A DNA stretch of 64,000 nt from Diploptera punctata. Taxonomy: Eukaryota > Arthropoda > Insecta > Blattodea > Blaberidae. The first letter of the stretch is position 1; each line of letters starts with the position of its first letter. Shown here one piece after another: positions 21,741-32,259 of this stretch. The notes beneath the pieces are model-generated. The model saw nothing but the letters and a program-made list of their open reading frames with translations. It did not search any database and was not told the origin of the DNA. The translations under genes and the position numbers were made by a program. The stretch lies in NCBI GenBank assembly GCA_030220185.1, contig JASPKZ010005707.1, forward strand, positions 434,001 through 498,000, in the 5' to 3' direction.

Positions 21741-22069
21741 CGTCTGGATGTAGAGAGAGGGGGGATTACAATTCCATGAACCAGACGAATATACAAGGCA
21801 AGTCTAGTTTCCTAGCTTGTCGATTGGTAACAGGTTAGTGGGCTATAGTCCGCACCGAGGAAAGGAGCATTTGTTCCCAGATTCAGTGGCTGAAGACTTA
21901 TCGTAGTTTTCAACGGCTATTTAGGCTAAAGAGGAATTTAGTTCTAACGGCTAAGAAGTCATCTTATTGGTTACTATCTAATACCCGGCATGCACTGCTA
22001 ACCCTAAATACATTAAATGCGTTTTTATGTTCAGTTGAATAAGTAAAAATATATTTTTTTTTTCAAATG

Positions 22070-22437
22070 CCTCAGGTTTTTCTTTCGACATTCTTGGTTT
22101 CTCTCCTGGCATGGCGTACTTGTAACCCACTTCTGAGGTTGGGGCGCCTGGAAGGCAGGGTTATGTTGCCCCGATGATATGATGGGTGATGATGATGATA
22201 GTGGTGCGCCAGGAGAGCCCCTAATCCTAAGCTTAACCTAAGATGAATATGAATGATGATGATTGCGATGGCCATATGATTTCGGAGACCGTTTGGGCCT
22301 TAAAGTTTTCTTGGCATTTGTCTTACAGGTGAGGAAAAACCCCGAAAACCTCACCCAGAAAAACTGTCCCGACCGGGGATCGAAACCGGGCCCGCTGCGT
22401 GACAAGGCAGCACGCTACCCCGAGACCACAGCGGTCG
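22070..22437 (-). mobile_element. SINE family 2 variant with a different 3' body
   Basis: Head and middle (22262-22437) are family 2, but the 3' half (22070-22261) is unrelated to the usual CCATCCATAG end. It contains GGGGCGCCTGGAAGGCAG and GGTGCGCCAGGAGAG. The same variant recurs at 22798-23170. Confidence 0.8.
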
Positions 22438-22479
22438 ATGTAAAAGGAAAAATAGTTATAATGTAAAAAGAAATATAGT

Positions 22480-22795
22480 TATATTAAAAATTAATATCGT
22501 AATTATTTTTACATAGCCCTGCAAAATATCCGGCGTTGCCCGGGAATCTACTTATCCCCATCTTCTTGGCATCAATGATCTGAAAGACAAATATGGTTAT
22601 TATGAGTTATCCGTAAAAGAGAGATATATGCTGTTGCGAACTTTGTTGTAGACTTTTTTGAGATATTCAATCCTGGGTACATTAATTTGGTGTATTTGTT
22701 ATGGTTTAGGCAGTGTATGTAATTTAAGCGTCAAAAAGCTAATCTTTTAGTGGATTGATGAACTTTTATATTAGCTTCGGCTCTGTAGATTTTTA
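22480..22795. repeat. TGCCCGGGAA-family repeat
   Basis: Includes GGCGTTGCCCGGGAATCTAC and the 3' segment shared with 7440-7700 and 38950-39370. It lies between the two variant SINEs. Confidence 0.6.
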
Positions 22796-22797
22796 TT

Positions 22798-23170
22798 CAA
22801 TGCCCCAGATTGTTCTTTCGACATTTCTGGTGTTCTCTCCTGGCATTGGCGTAATTATGCAACCAACTTCTGATGTTGTGGCGCCTGGAAGGCGGAGTTA
22901 AGTTGCCCTCATGATATGATGGGTGATGATGATAATGGTGCGCCAGGAGAGTCCCTAATCCTAAACTTAATCTAATGTGAATATAAATGATGATTGTGTT
23001 GGCCAGATTGTTTTCGGGGACCATTTGGGCCTTACCGTTTCCTGACTTTTGTCTTACAGGCAAGGAAAAACCTCGAAAAAACCCACCGAGGAATTTTGTC
23101 CCGACCGGGGATCGAACCCGGGTCCGCTGCATGAGAAGACAACTCGCAATCTCGAGACCACAGCTGTGGA
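22798..23170 (-). mobile_element. SINE family 2 variant, second copy
   Basis: Same head and variant tail as 22070-22437, diverged by substitutions and small indels; the B box reads GGTTCGATCCC. Confidence 0.8.
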
Positions 23171-23201
23171 CCCGGCCTCATAGTACGTTCGATAATATGT
23201 T

Positions 23202-23553
23202 ATATCCATCCATCCATAGTAATTCTGCCCTAGGGCAAGTCTTTCACTGCAATCATAGTATTTTCATGCTATGCTTTGCAGCTTTACTAGGAATTGTAGG
23301 TGTGGTAGCTTCCCGTTGATTTCCACACCGGTGAAGGATGATGATGATGATGATAATCATAAGGATGATGATGATGATGGTCATATGATTTTGGTAACCG
23401 TTTGGGCCTTAAAGAAATTTTCCTGACATTTGTCTTACAGGTGAGGAAGAACCCCGATAAAAACCTCACCTAGAAAAACTGCCCAAACCGGGGATCGAAC
23501 CCGGGCCCGCTGCGTGACAAGGCAGCACGCTACTTCGAGACCACAGCTGTGGA
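23202..23553 (-). mobile_element. SINE family 2, full length
   Basis: The plus strand starts CCATCCATCCATAG and ends GACCACAGCTGTGGA, the complement of the head. Includes a GATGATGAT tract. Confidence 0.88.
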
Positions 23554-23566
23554 CATATATTATATA

Positions 23567-23845
23567 ACTTCTTCTTCTTCTTCTTTTCATGTGATAGACC
23601 TAGTGGTCTGTTACGGTCTCAATCCAACGTTTGAAGGGTCTGCCCAAAGATCTCTTGCCTGGTGGCTGGTAATTTAAGATCTGACGTGGTATTCTTGTTC
23701 TACTCATTCTTCTTACGTGAGATTTCCAGTTGTTTCTGTATTTTTGTACATATTCCATGACTGATTCTGTGTGTAATTCTTTGAGAATCTCAGAATTCCT
23801 TTTATGGTCTGTTCTTGAGTAGCCTGAAGTACGTCTCATATATTG
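23567..23845 (-). mobile_element. LINE 3' end with (GAA)n tail
   Basis: The minus-strand frame 23600-23839 encodes MRRTSGYSRTDHKRNSEILK, then PPGKRSLGRPFKRWIETVTDH and stop, followed by a GAAGAAGAA tail. Related to families A and B but distinct. Confidence 0.8.
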
Positions 23846-24135
23846 TTATATAACTAAATTTTAAAAATATATCTAAATATTATGGTAAAAATTCCATTAA
23901 AATCGGTGAGATAGTTTTTCAGTCCAACCGACTCACAGACACTCATTTTTATATATAATAATTTGAAAAAGTGTGTTATGTAATTATTTTTTAGTGTATT
24001 AAGGTTTATATTAAATGATGTTGCGATATAATGCTATCGTTGTATCTGTTAAGAAGGGTCGCTTGTCTCTTTTAAACGCTACACAAGCTTCTCCGCGTGG
24101 CGTTTTGTGTTTTGTTGCTGGGCACCACAGTCGAG

Positions 24136-24143
24136 TATATAAG
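24136..24143 (+). promoter_or_regulatory. Possible TATA box
   Basis: TATATAAG in a locally GC-rich, CpG-containing segment (24050-24200). It could belong to a transposon promoter. The 98-codon frame downstream (24220-24516) resembles nothing I know. Confidence 0.25.
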
Positions 24144-24554
24144 ATGGCGTACGTTGTATACAAACCCGTGCGTGCCGTGTGCAAAACTTACTAAACATAG
24201 CTTATAATAACAGTGATAATTGTTTAAGCGTGTGTACAGTGTTTTAGTAATGTTTTACGCGTGTTTTGATGTGTGTAAAATGGACATAGGAACTGGGGTT
24301 GTTTTGAATTCTGCACAAGGTTCGGTAGATTTGTGTTACGATATTTGTAAGTTTATTGTTAATCTTTTGGTACTGATGTTATCACAACAATATCTATATT
24401 TTAAACTTAGTTTGACCTCCATCTTAAAGATACCTTTGCTCAAGTTTTCAACAGGGGTCGGAGATTTAAAAAAAAAACATACACAGATTCTATCACATTT
24501 TACTTTCATGTATTAATTTTTATTCAACACCACCTAGTACCCAGCGTGCGGTGC

Positions 24555-24765
24555 TGCCCCTAAGAAAATTAATATTAATGTGTTTTTAAGTTTAGTTGAA
24601 TAAGTGAAAGCAGAAATAATTATAAATTTATATTGTAATTATTTTTAGATTATTTATTCCGATTTTCTTGGCATAAATGAGCTAAAAGACGAACATTAAA
24701 GCGTTTTTATGTTTAGTTGAATAAGTACAGGGGGGAAAATCATTATTTTTAGATACTGATTAACC
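24555..24765. repeat. TGCCCGGGAA-family tandem units, left part
   Basis: Two partial units with GTGTTTTTA-GTTTAGTTGAATAAGT and TTCTTGGCATAAATGAGCT. The LINE at 24760 interrupts the array, which resumes at 25562. Confidence 0.6.
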
Positions 24766-25560
24766 GGGGGATACTAAAGGACAACACGCACACACTACTG
24801 AGTAACACTAAGAAATTGGGACTGGAAGTAAATATCAATAAAACTAAATATATGGTCACACGTAGAAATACATTATATAATGCAAATGGACAGCTAATGA
24901 CAAATGAGGGAAATTTTGAGGAAGTGGCTGAATTCAAATACCTAGGAACAATAATCACAAACAGGAATGAGATGCAGAAAATAAATAAAACATAGGCTGA
25001 ATTCTGGAAATGCGTGTTATTTATGCATTACAGAGACTATTGACGTCCCAACTCCTTTCAAAAAAACGTTAAACTGAAAATATATAAAACTATTATTCTA
25101 CCAGTTATATTATATGGATGCGAAACATGGACTCTTACTTTAAGGGAGGAAAGGAGATTACGAGTATTTGAGAATAAAGTTCTTAGAAAATTTTTTTGAA
25201 AAAAGAGAGATGAACAGACAGGTGAATGGAGAAGAGACTGCTTAACATTGAATTACATGGTCTTTATAGTAAGCCAGATATAATAAGAACAGTTAAGTCT
25301 CGTAGACTGCGATGGGCAGGACATGTGGCACGAATGGGGAATGAAAGACGTGCATGGAAGCTTCTTGTAGGAAAACCAGTGGGAAAACGCCCAGTTAGTA
25401 GACCAATAATGAGGTGGGAGAATAATATTAACTATGATTTGTGGGAATTAGATTATACAGGAGATAATTGGAAAACATTGGCTCAGGATAGGGATGTATG
25501 GAGAGCTTATATCCGCACGGCCATGAACCTACGGGTTCGATAGTGCCAGTAAGTTAGTTA
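24760..25560 (+). mobile_element. LINE family C, 3' part
   Basis: Starts in the ADSEEILK-equivalent region (ACTAAAGGACAACACGCAC) and ends NLRVR stop at 25543, then (AGTT)n. Frameshifts near 24980 and 25060 and in the T-run at 25190 disable it. Confidence 0.88.
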
Positions 25561-25561
25561 G

Positions 25562-25704
25562 TTATTATTTTTATAGGTAGGCCCTACCTCGTGCTGATTA
25601 CCTGTCGTTGCCCGGGAATCTACTTATCCCGATCTTCTTGGCATAAATGAGCTGAAACATGAATATTAATGTGTTTTTATGTTCAGTAAATTAAGCAAAT
25701 AGGG
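25562..25704. repeat. TGCCCGGGAA-family unit
   Basis: Contains CGTTGCCCGGGAATCTACTT and GTGTTTTTATGTTCAGT; one unit between a LINE end and the next LINE scrap. Confidence 0.6.
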
Positions 25705-25910
25705 AAAAAATCATCATCACCCAAGCAAGTATTAGGCCATGTCGCCTGTTAAGGTCTCAAAGAGGAATTTTCCATCCATCGCTTTTTTGGACGTCTCAAC
25801 GATCTTTTGCCTTGGGGGCAGTAACGAAGCATGGCTTTTTTAATTTTATGAGATGGCATTCGTTGAAGATGGGCTTTCCAGTTGTTCTGGTAGTTTTGTA
25901 TATGGTGGAA
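25705..25910 (-). mobile_element. LINE 3' end fragment
   Basis: The minus strand encodes YQNNWKAHLQRMPS, then a PQGKRSLRRPKKRW-type motif before the stop, with a GATGATGA tail on the left. It lies inside the tandem array. Confidence 0.65.
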
Positions 25911-26300
25911 AAATATATCGTAATTATTTTTAAATACCCCGGGAATCTTCTTATCCCCATCTTCTTGGCATACGTGAGCTGAAAGACGAAAATTAATGTG
26001 TTTTTATGTTTAGTTGAATGAGTAAATGGAAAAATAATTATAAATTTACATGATAATTATTTTAAGATACATCATGCTGATTACTCGGCGTTGCCCGGGA
26101 ATTTACCTACCCAAATCCTTTCGTCCCAAATGAGCTGAGAAACTAAAATGAATGTATTTTTATGTTTAGTTGAATAAGTAAAGGGAAACATTTGTATCAT
26201 CATTATTTTTAAATCCCACGCGCTGATTAACTGCGTTGCCCGGGAATCTACGTATCCAGATCTTCTTAACATAAATGATCTGAAGGATAAATTTCGTTAT
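25911..26300. repeat. TGCCCGGGAA-family tandem units, right part
   Basis: Three diverged units of about 130-165 bp, each with a GTTGCCCGGGAAT core and TTTTTATGTTTAGTTGAAT. Confidence 0.65.
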
Positions 26301-26302
26301 TG

Positions 26303-27090
26303 TTAACACGCACACACTATTGAGTAACACTAAGAAATTAGGACTGGAAGTAAATATCAGTAAAACTAAATATATGGTCACAGGTAGCAATTCAGTATAT
26401 AATGGAAATGGACAGCTAATGACAAATGAGGGAAATTTTGAGGAAGTGGCTGAATTCAAATACCTAGGAACAATAATCACAAATAGGAATGAGATGCACA
26501 AAGAAATTAAAACATAGGCTCAATTCTGGAAATGCATGCTATTATGCATTGCAGAGACTTTTGATGTCCCAACTCCTTTCAAAAAACGTTAAGCTGAAAA
26601 TATATAAAACTATTATTCTACCAGTTATATTATATGGGTGCGAAACATGGTCTCTTACTTTAAGGGAGGAAAGGAGATTACGAGTATTTGAGAAATAAAG
26701 TTCTTAGGAAAATTTTTGGACCAAAGAGAGATGAACAGACAGGTGAATGGAGAAGACTACATAACAGTGAACTACATGGTCTTTATAGGAAGCCAGATAT
26801 AATAAGAACAGTTAAGTCTCGTAGACTGCGATGGGCAGGACATGTTGCACGTATGGGGAATGAAAGACGTGCATGGAAGCTTCTTGTAGGAAAGCCAGAG
26901 GGAAAACGCCCAGTTGGTAGACCAAGAATGAGGTGGGAGAACAACATTAACTTTGATTTGAGGGAAGTAGATTATACAGGGAATGATTGGAAAGCATTAG
27001 CTCAGGATAGGGATGTATGGAGAGCTTATGTCCGCGCGGCCATGAACCTACGGGTTCGATAGTGCCAGTGAGTAAGTAAGTAAGTAAGTT
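26303..27090 (+). mobile_element. LINE family C, 3' part, near-intact frame
   Basis: Encodes LLSNTKKLGLEVNISKTKYM through to NLRVR stop at 27062 with two single-base shifts (near 26510 and 26690). Ends in (AAGT)n. One of the least damaged copies of the tail. Confidence 0.9.
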
Positions 27091-27197
27091 AAAAATAAAC
27101 AGGAGGAATGTTTGATAGTAGCCTATTAAAATGTTTCTACATTTATTGCGTTTTTACACGCTTTATATTAGCTTGACCTGTATCTATCTATCTATCT

Positions 27198-27485
27198 ATG
27201 TAACGGAATCTTTCAACGCGATTTTCACTCTCTTAAAATCATTGGATCGACTTGAAACTTTGTATACTTGTAGAGGACCCATGACAATACAATAATTTCA
27301 TATTTATTTTCTAAAATCCTGGCCATAATCATCAGAAAATAAAAAAAAGTGTTTTTGTATCAATGTGACGGAATATTTCAACGCGATTTTCACCCACTTA
27401 GAAACATTGGATCGACTTGAAACTTTGTATACTTCTAGAAGACCCGTATCAATACAATAATTTCATATTTTGTTTCTAAAATCGT
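27198..27485. repeat. Tandem duplication of a 165-bp repeat
   Basis: Two units share ACGCGATTTTCAC, TTGGATCGACTTGAAACTTT and CAATACAATAATTTCATATT. The second ends exactly where the tRNA-Tyr pseudogene begins. A TATC microsatellite precedes the first. Confidence 0.75.
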
Positions 27486-27574
27486 TGTAAGAGCTCTGTT
27501 GGTAGAGCAGTGAACTCTTAGTGGTATACAATTTCAATAATCCATACGTCGCTGGTTCAAATCCGGCCGAGAGG
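27484..27574 (+). pseudogene. tRNA-Tyr pseudogene with intron remnant
   Basis: GAGCTCTGTTGGTAGAGC (D arm), ACTCTTAGTGGTATACAA at the anticodon/intron position, GTCGCTGGTTCAAATCC (T arm) and CGAGAGG acceptor 3' side. Eukaryotic tRNA-Tyr carries an intron beside the GTA anticodon. Here the anticodon loop is altered and the 5' acceptor half does not pair with the 3' half, so I call it a pseudogene or a tRNA-derived repeat head. Confidence 0.65.
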
Positions 27575-27678
27575 GTTTTTTTTATAGAAGGGTATTACTT
27601 TTAGCTCATACTACAATAGTATCGAATGAAAGATATTTACATTTTTTTCTTATTCTGTAAAATATTAAAACTAAAACA

Positions 27679-28142
27679 TAAAAAATAAATAATAGTTTTA
27701 AAAAACTAAAAGGAACTAAAAAATGAAAAATAATTTTAATTTCCAATACGCTTGGGATAAAATTAAAGTGGTCAACAAACAAATCATCTCCAACACATAT
27801 AGAATAAAATTAGAGTTATCAACAAAAAGAAAATAATTTTACCATCAAAAGCGTGGGGTGCTTTTTATGAGTTTTACATTTTCTTCTTAGAGAGCTTACT
27901 TTTACCAATATCTGTTTATTATCAAATATATTAATTGATATACAGCACCCCACCCTTTTGATGGTAAAATTATTTTCTTTTTGTTTATAACTCTAATTTT
28001 ATTCTATATGTGCTGGAGATGATTTGTTTGTTGACCACTTTAATTTTATTCCAAGCGTATTGGAAATTAAAATTATTTTTCATTTTTTAGTTTTCTAAAA
28101 AGCGTGTTCTTTTAGTTTTTGAAAACTATTATTTATTTTTTA
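27679..28142. repeat. Long palindrome (arms about 185-200 bp, spacer about 80 bp)
   Basis: 27679-27862 and 27944-28142 are inverted copies with few mismatches, for example ACCATCAAAAGCGTGGGGTG against CACCCTTTTGATGGT. No protein. Probably a foldback or MITE-type element. Confidence 0.9.
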
Positions 28143-28144
28143 CT

Positions 28145-29140
28145 TTGATAGATGCTTTACATGATCTAAGTAAAGAAATTATATTTATCGAAGATCCTAT
28201 TAATACATTTTCTAACGACATTTATCGTTTTGAAAGTAGTCTATATTAGTATATACAATTTAATAAACAAAATATGCTGTAGCTCAAAACTATATTAACT
28301 ACAAACTGATAAATTACACTGGGCAACAAAAAATAAACTTTTTTTTTGTCTCGGAAAGAAAAATATGTGATTCTGATAGTATTTTTCTCCTGAATTCAAA
28401 TATGATATCGGTTTTTCTCCATCACGCAAGGTTTCCGAGAGACAGGCATTTATAATTTCAAACACCTTAATATTTTCTACATTCGTACCTACACAATATT
28501 CGAACATTCGGTCTCACCTAGAAAGTAAGAAATGACGATTTTCTGCTATATTTGGCCTGTGAAGCATCCCTCTTGATGGCCCAACGATAATCGGCCAGCG
28601 TATTAGAATTCCATTTGCCTTGATATCTCTTTTCCATAGCTGAAACCATTTGAGTTAGCTCATTTGGTTTTATTTTACAATGGACAAATGGACGAAAAAA
28701 AGTTTATTAAAAAAATAGTTATTTAAATCCATTAATTGAAACTGAAATAAAAAACTGTGGGTGATGGAGAAATTCCAAATACATATTTGAAAACACGTAA
28801 AAAACTACATTAAGTACAACTATTGGTACTCATGAGGCAAATATCATGTTGACCAGTTTTATTGTTATCAGTTAATCTGGAGCGAAAAAAAGTCTTGATA
28901 GAGTGAAGGCAAAATGAAATGGCATGGCATTACTATTTATAAAATGTCTTTATCAGCTATAGTTATGTTGAACCAAACATTAATATGAGATAAATGAAAT
29001 GTAAATAGAAGAAAACAGTTAAGTCACGTTTTCCTTGTAAAAAAGAAAACGTACTCTTAGTTGTTCAACATACATACTTCCATGCCTGTATTTCAAACTT
29101 TGGACATAAATAAAACCATTTCTAAACTGTGTATTTTACA
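28145..29140. other. Unassigned AT-rich stretch
   Basis: I see no gene or recognisable repeat. Confidence 0.45.
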
Positions 29141-30325
29141 GATTTTCAGTTTAAGACAGATTTTAGAGAAGAAATGGGAATATAATGGTACTGTACATCA
29201 ACTATATGTAGACTTCAAAAAAGCATATGATTCAATTAAGAGGGAGAAGTTATATAGTATCCTGCTGGAGTTCGGAATTCCTAAAAAGTTAGTTAGACTT
29301 ATACGAATGTGTCTAAATGGCTCAAAGAGTAGGGTGCGTGTAGGCAAACAGTTTTCAGACACTTTTGAAATCCAGAATGGGTTGAAGCAAGGAGATGCAC
29401 TATCTCCTCTACTATTTAATTTTGTACTAGAGCATGCCATTAAATCTTTAGAGAATGAGGAAGGCTTACAACTCAATGGTATTAATAAGCTGTTAGTTTA
29501 TCCTGATGATGTAGTACTACTGGCCGATAGCGAGGAGATACTAAAGGCCAACACGCACACACTATTGAGTAACACTAAGAAATTAGGACTGGAAATAAAT
29601 ATCAATAAAACTAAATATATGGTCACACGTAGAAATACATTATATAATGGAAATGGACAGCTAATGACAAATCAGGGAAATTTTGAGGAAGTGGCTGAAT
29701 TCAAATACCTAGGAACAATAATCACAAATAGGAATGAGATGCAAAAATAAATTAAACATAGGCTCAATTCTGGAAATGCATGCTATTATGCATTGCAGAG
29801 ACTTTTGATGTCCCAACTCCTTTCAAAAAACGTTAAGCTGAAAATAATAAAACTATTATTCTACCAGTTATATTATATGGATGCGAAACCTGGACTCTTA
29901 CTTTAAGGGAGGAAAGGAGATTACGAGTATTTGAGAATAAAGTTCTTAGGAAAATTTTTGGACCAAAGAGAGATGAACAGACAGGTGAATGGAGAAGACT
30001 ACATAACAATGTACTACATGGTCTTTATATGAAGCCAGATATAATGGGAACAGTTAAGTCACGTAGACTGCGATGGGCAGGACATGTTGCGCGTATGGGG
30101 AATGAAAGACGTGCATGGAAGCTTCTTGTAGGAAAGCCAGAGGGAAAACGTCCAATTAGTAGACCAAGAATGAGGTGGGAGAACAACATTAACTATGATT
30201 TGAGGGAAGTAGATTATACAGGGAATTATTGGAAAGCATTGGCTCAGGATAGGGATGTATGGAGAGCTTATGTCCGTGCGGCCATGAACCTTCGGGTTCG
30301 ATAGTGCCAGTGAGTTAGTTAGTTA
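29140..30325 (+). mobile_element. LINE family C, longest plus-strand copy (RT core to 3' end)
   Basis: The frame ending at 29750 encodes LYVDFKKAYDS, QNGLKQGDALSPLLFNFVLE and LLVYPDDVVLLADS. The catalytic box reads Y-P-D-D where the 44-kb copy has Y-A-D-D, so this enzyme is probably dead. After a stop near 29748 and a one-base loss near 29850, the tail frame 30029-30304 ends NLRVR. Ends in (AGTT)n. Confidence 0.92.
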
Positions 30326-30544
30326 GTATTTTACTCATTTTTATATAAATATATGTGTCATTGGATTCTCTATGGAAAACACTATCATTTATATATAAAC
30401 GTTGGAGTAAATACACGAGTAGCAGCTGGTGGATGAAAGAATAAGTGAAGTGATGATATGACATATTTAAATATAGTACAGTCCTAATGAACAGCCTCAA
30501 GATTTGTAGATTCAAAGAAACACATCCACTAAATCGAACAGAAC

Positions 30545-30700
30545 ACAGCCTTGCATTTTGCGCTTAGAGCATCTGTGATTGTATTATGATTTTTTCGAAC
30601 GTTTTCAACTGCAAATGTCACTTCAAATGCTCCTCAGAATCTTTATGTTTATTTAAAGCACGCGTCATATTTTGAAAGGCGCAAAACCCTTGTTTATTCC
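30545..30700 (-). pseudogene. Possible hAT-type TTF zinc-finger remnant
   Basis: The minus strand encodes GFCAFQNMTRALNKHKDSEE then HLK, stop, HLQ. The F-x6-L-x2-H-x3-H spacing resembles the TTF-type domain of hAT-derived proteins. Short and broken; a weak call. Confidence 0.35.
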
Positions 30701-30704
30701 AGAC

Positions 30705-32085
30705 ACCAAATTTATTACTAAACAAAACACATGGCCAACAAAAAAGTTTTTGTAATGGCACACTACTGCATAACCAAGAATTTTTTTAATGAAGATTGTA
30801 TGACTTGGCAGTACCATTGAACGAGTCTGGTGTAACGAGAAGTGATATGTTCTTTATGTTTTAGAAATCAAAGTAATTTTGGTACAAATTATATTTGAAG
30901 AGAATAATATATGCTCAGACTGGCGGTTGTACCCAGGAGCTTTGGATTTCTGTGCCGCGAGGCTACAAAAATGCTGACCATTGAGTCAAACTTCAGTGAA
31001 ACCTGAAATGTAGATACTATGGCGCCAATTGAAGACAACGTACTAATCCAAAACACCCTTATTGTCCAATACAGATCCAATTTAAGCGCTGACGTGTTTC
31101 GCTAAATCGTACACCACGTATTCACCCCCAGTGAGAATTTTAGAAGTCTAGAAGCGGTTCTCTATGGTCTGGAAATCCTTAATATCCTTTGAATATTACG
31201 GTTGCCATAGCAACCATGAGAAGGCAAACTTTTGTTCCAAACTTGTTAAGTGTCAAAGATATAATCGTTTAAATTATAGTTCAGTTCACTGTGGTAGGAA
31301 CGCTGTAGCAGACACAATGTGAACTATCAGCAGCCATTCGCTTCAGGTATAAATGCTCAATGTATTTCCCTACAAACCGGATTTAAGTTACCCAAAATAA
31401 TATAATCTACATTCAGATATTCAAAACAAACAAAAGATGACGGTACTTGAGATTACAACAAGGTTGAAGACCAAAACACATTCCTCTACTATTCATAAAG
31501 GTTAACAAAAGATTTCCCTGCCAAGGGATGTATAAAATATTGCAAAACATATAACAGCAGAGTTAAGCGAGTGTACCTCGTCTTCTGGGTTGAAGGTAAT
31601 TTAAGTGCCAGCGAGTCTATCTCGTCTTCTGAGTCGAATGAGTTATGAAGCTGACGTAAAATAGACATTATTTTGTCAGAGGAATATAATAATTAAATAA
31701 TAAAATAAAATAATTGTACTGTTATATAATTAGAATATAGTTGAAGTGGCACTTACTCACTTCAACTGAAAAGCCGCTACTGAAATAAACACATTTCTAG
31801 ACTGTATATTTTACTCACTTTCAAATGATAGTGTTCTCCAAGGAGAATCTAATGACACATCAAATTCCATTCCGACAAAACATGACTTACCTAGTTATTT
31901 TCTTGTATATTTCATACATTTTCATCAAGTGAATTGTAATGTTCTTTTCGATTTCCATTTGTAACTCAGTATCAACTTAGCTATTTCTTTTATCCATACG
32001 ATTCATTTTATAGTAAAATTCAGAAGAAAGGCTCATAATGTTTTATTATTTTAATAAAAATGAAGAATTTTGTGCTTTAGTGCAA
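30705..32085. other. Unassigned stretch downstream of CPR-2
   Basis: No gene or clear repeat seen. Confidence 0.45.
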
Positions 32086-32091
32086 TTTATT
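32086..32091 (-). terminator. Candidate polyadenylation signal of CPR-2
   Basis: AATAAA on the minus strand, about 170 nt past the stop. Confidence 0.45.
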
Positions 32092-32259
32092 GGCAATATA
32101 TACATAAATACGTTACAAAATTATCACATGACTAAAATAACAAACATACGTTAGTCACAACTTGAACCACTGGACTTCTATATTATGAGAATTTGATGAA
32201 ATTGCTAGTCCTTACTACGTGATAATGAAAATAGAGTATATTAATGACTGGCCTGTGCT

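Noticed and set aside
28295..28507. 70-codon minus-strand frame
   Set aside because: No recognisable family, AT-rich, no splice or promoter support.
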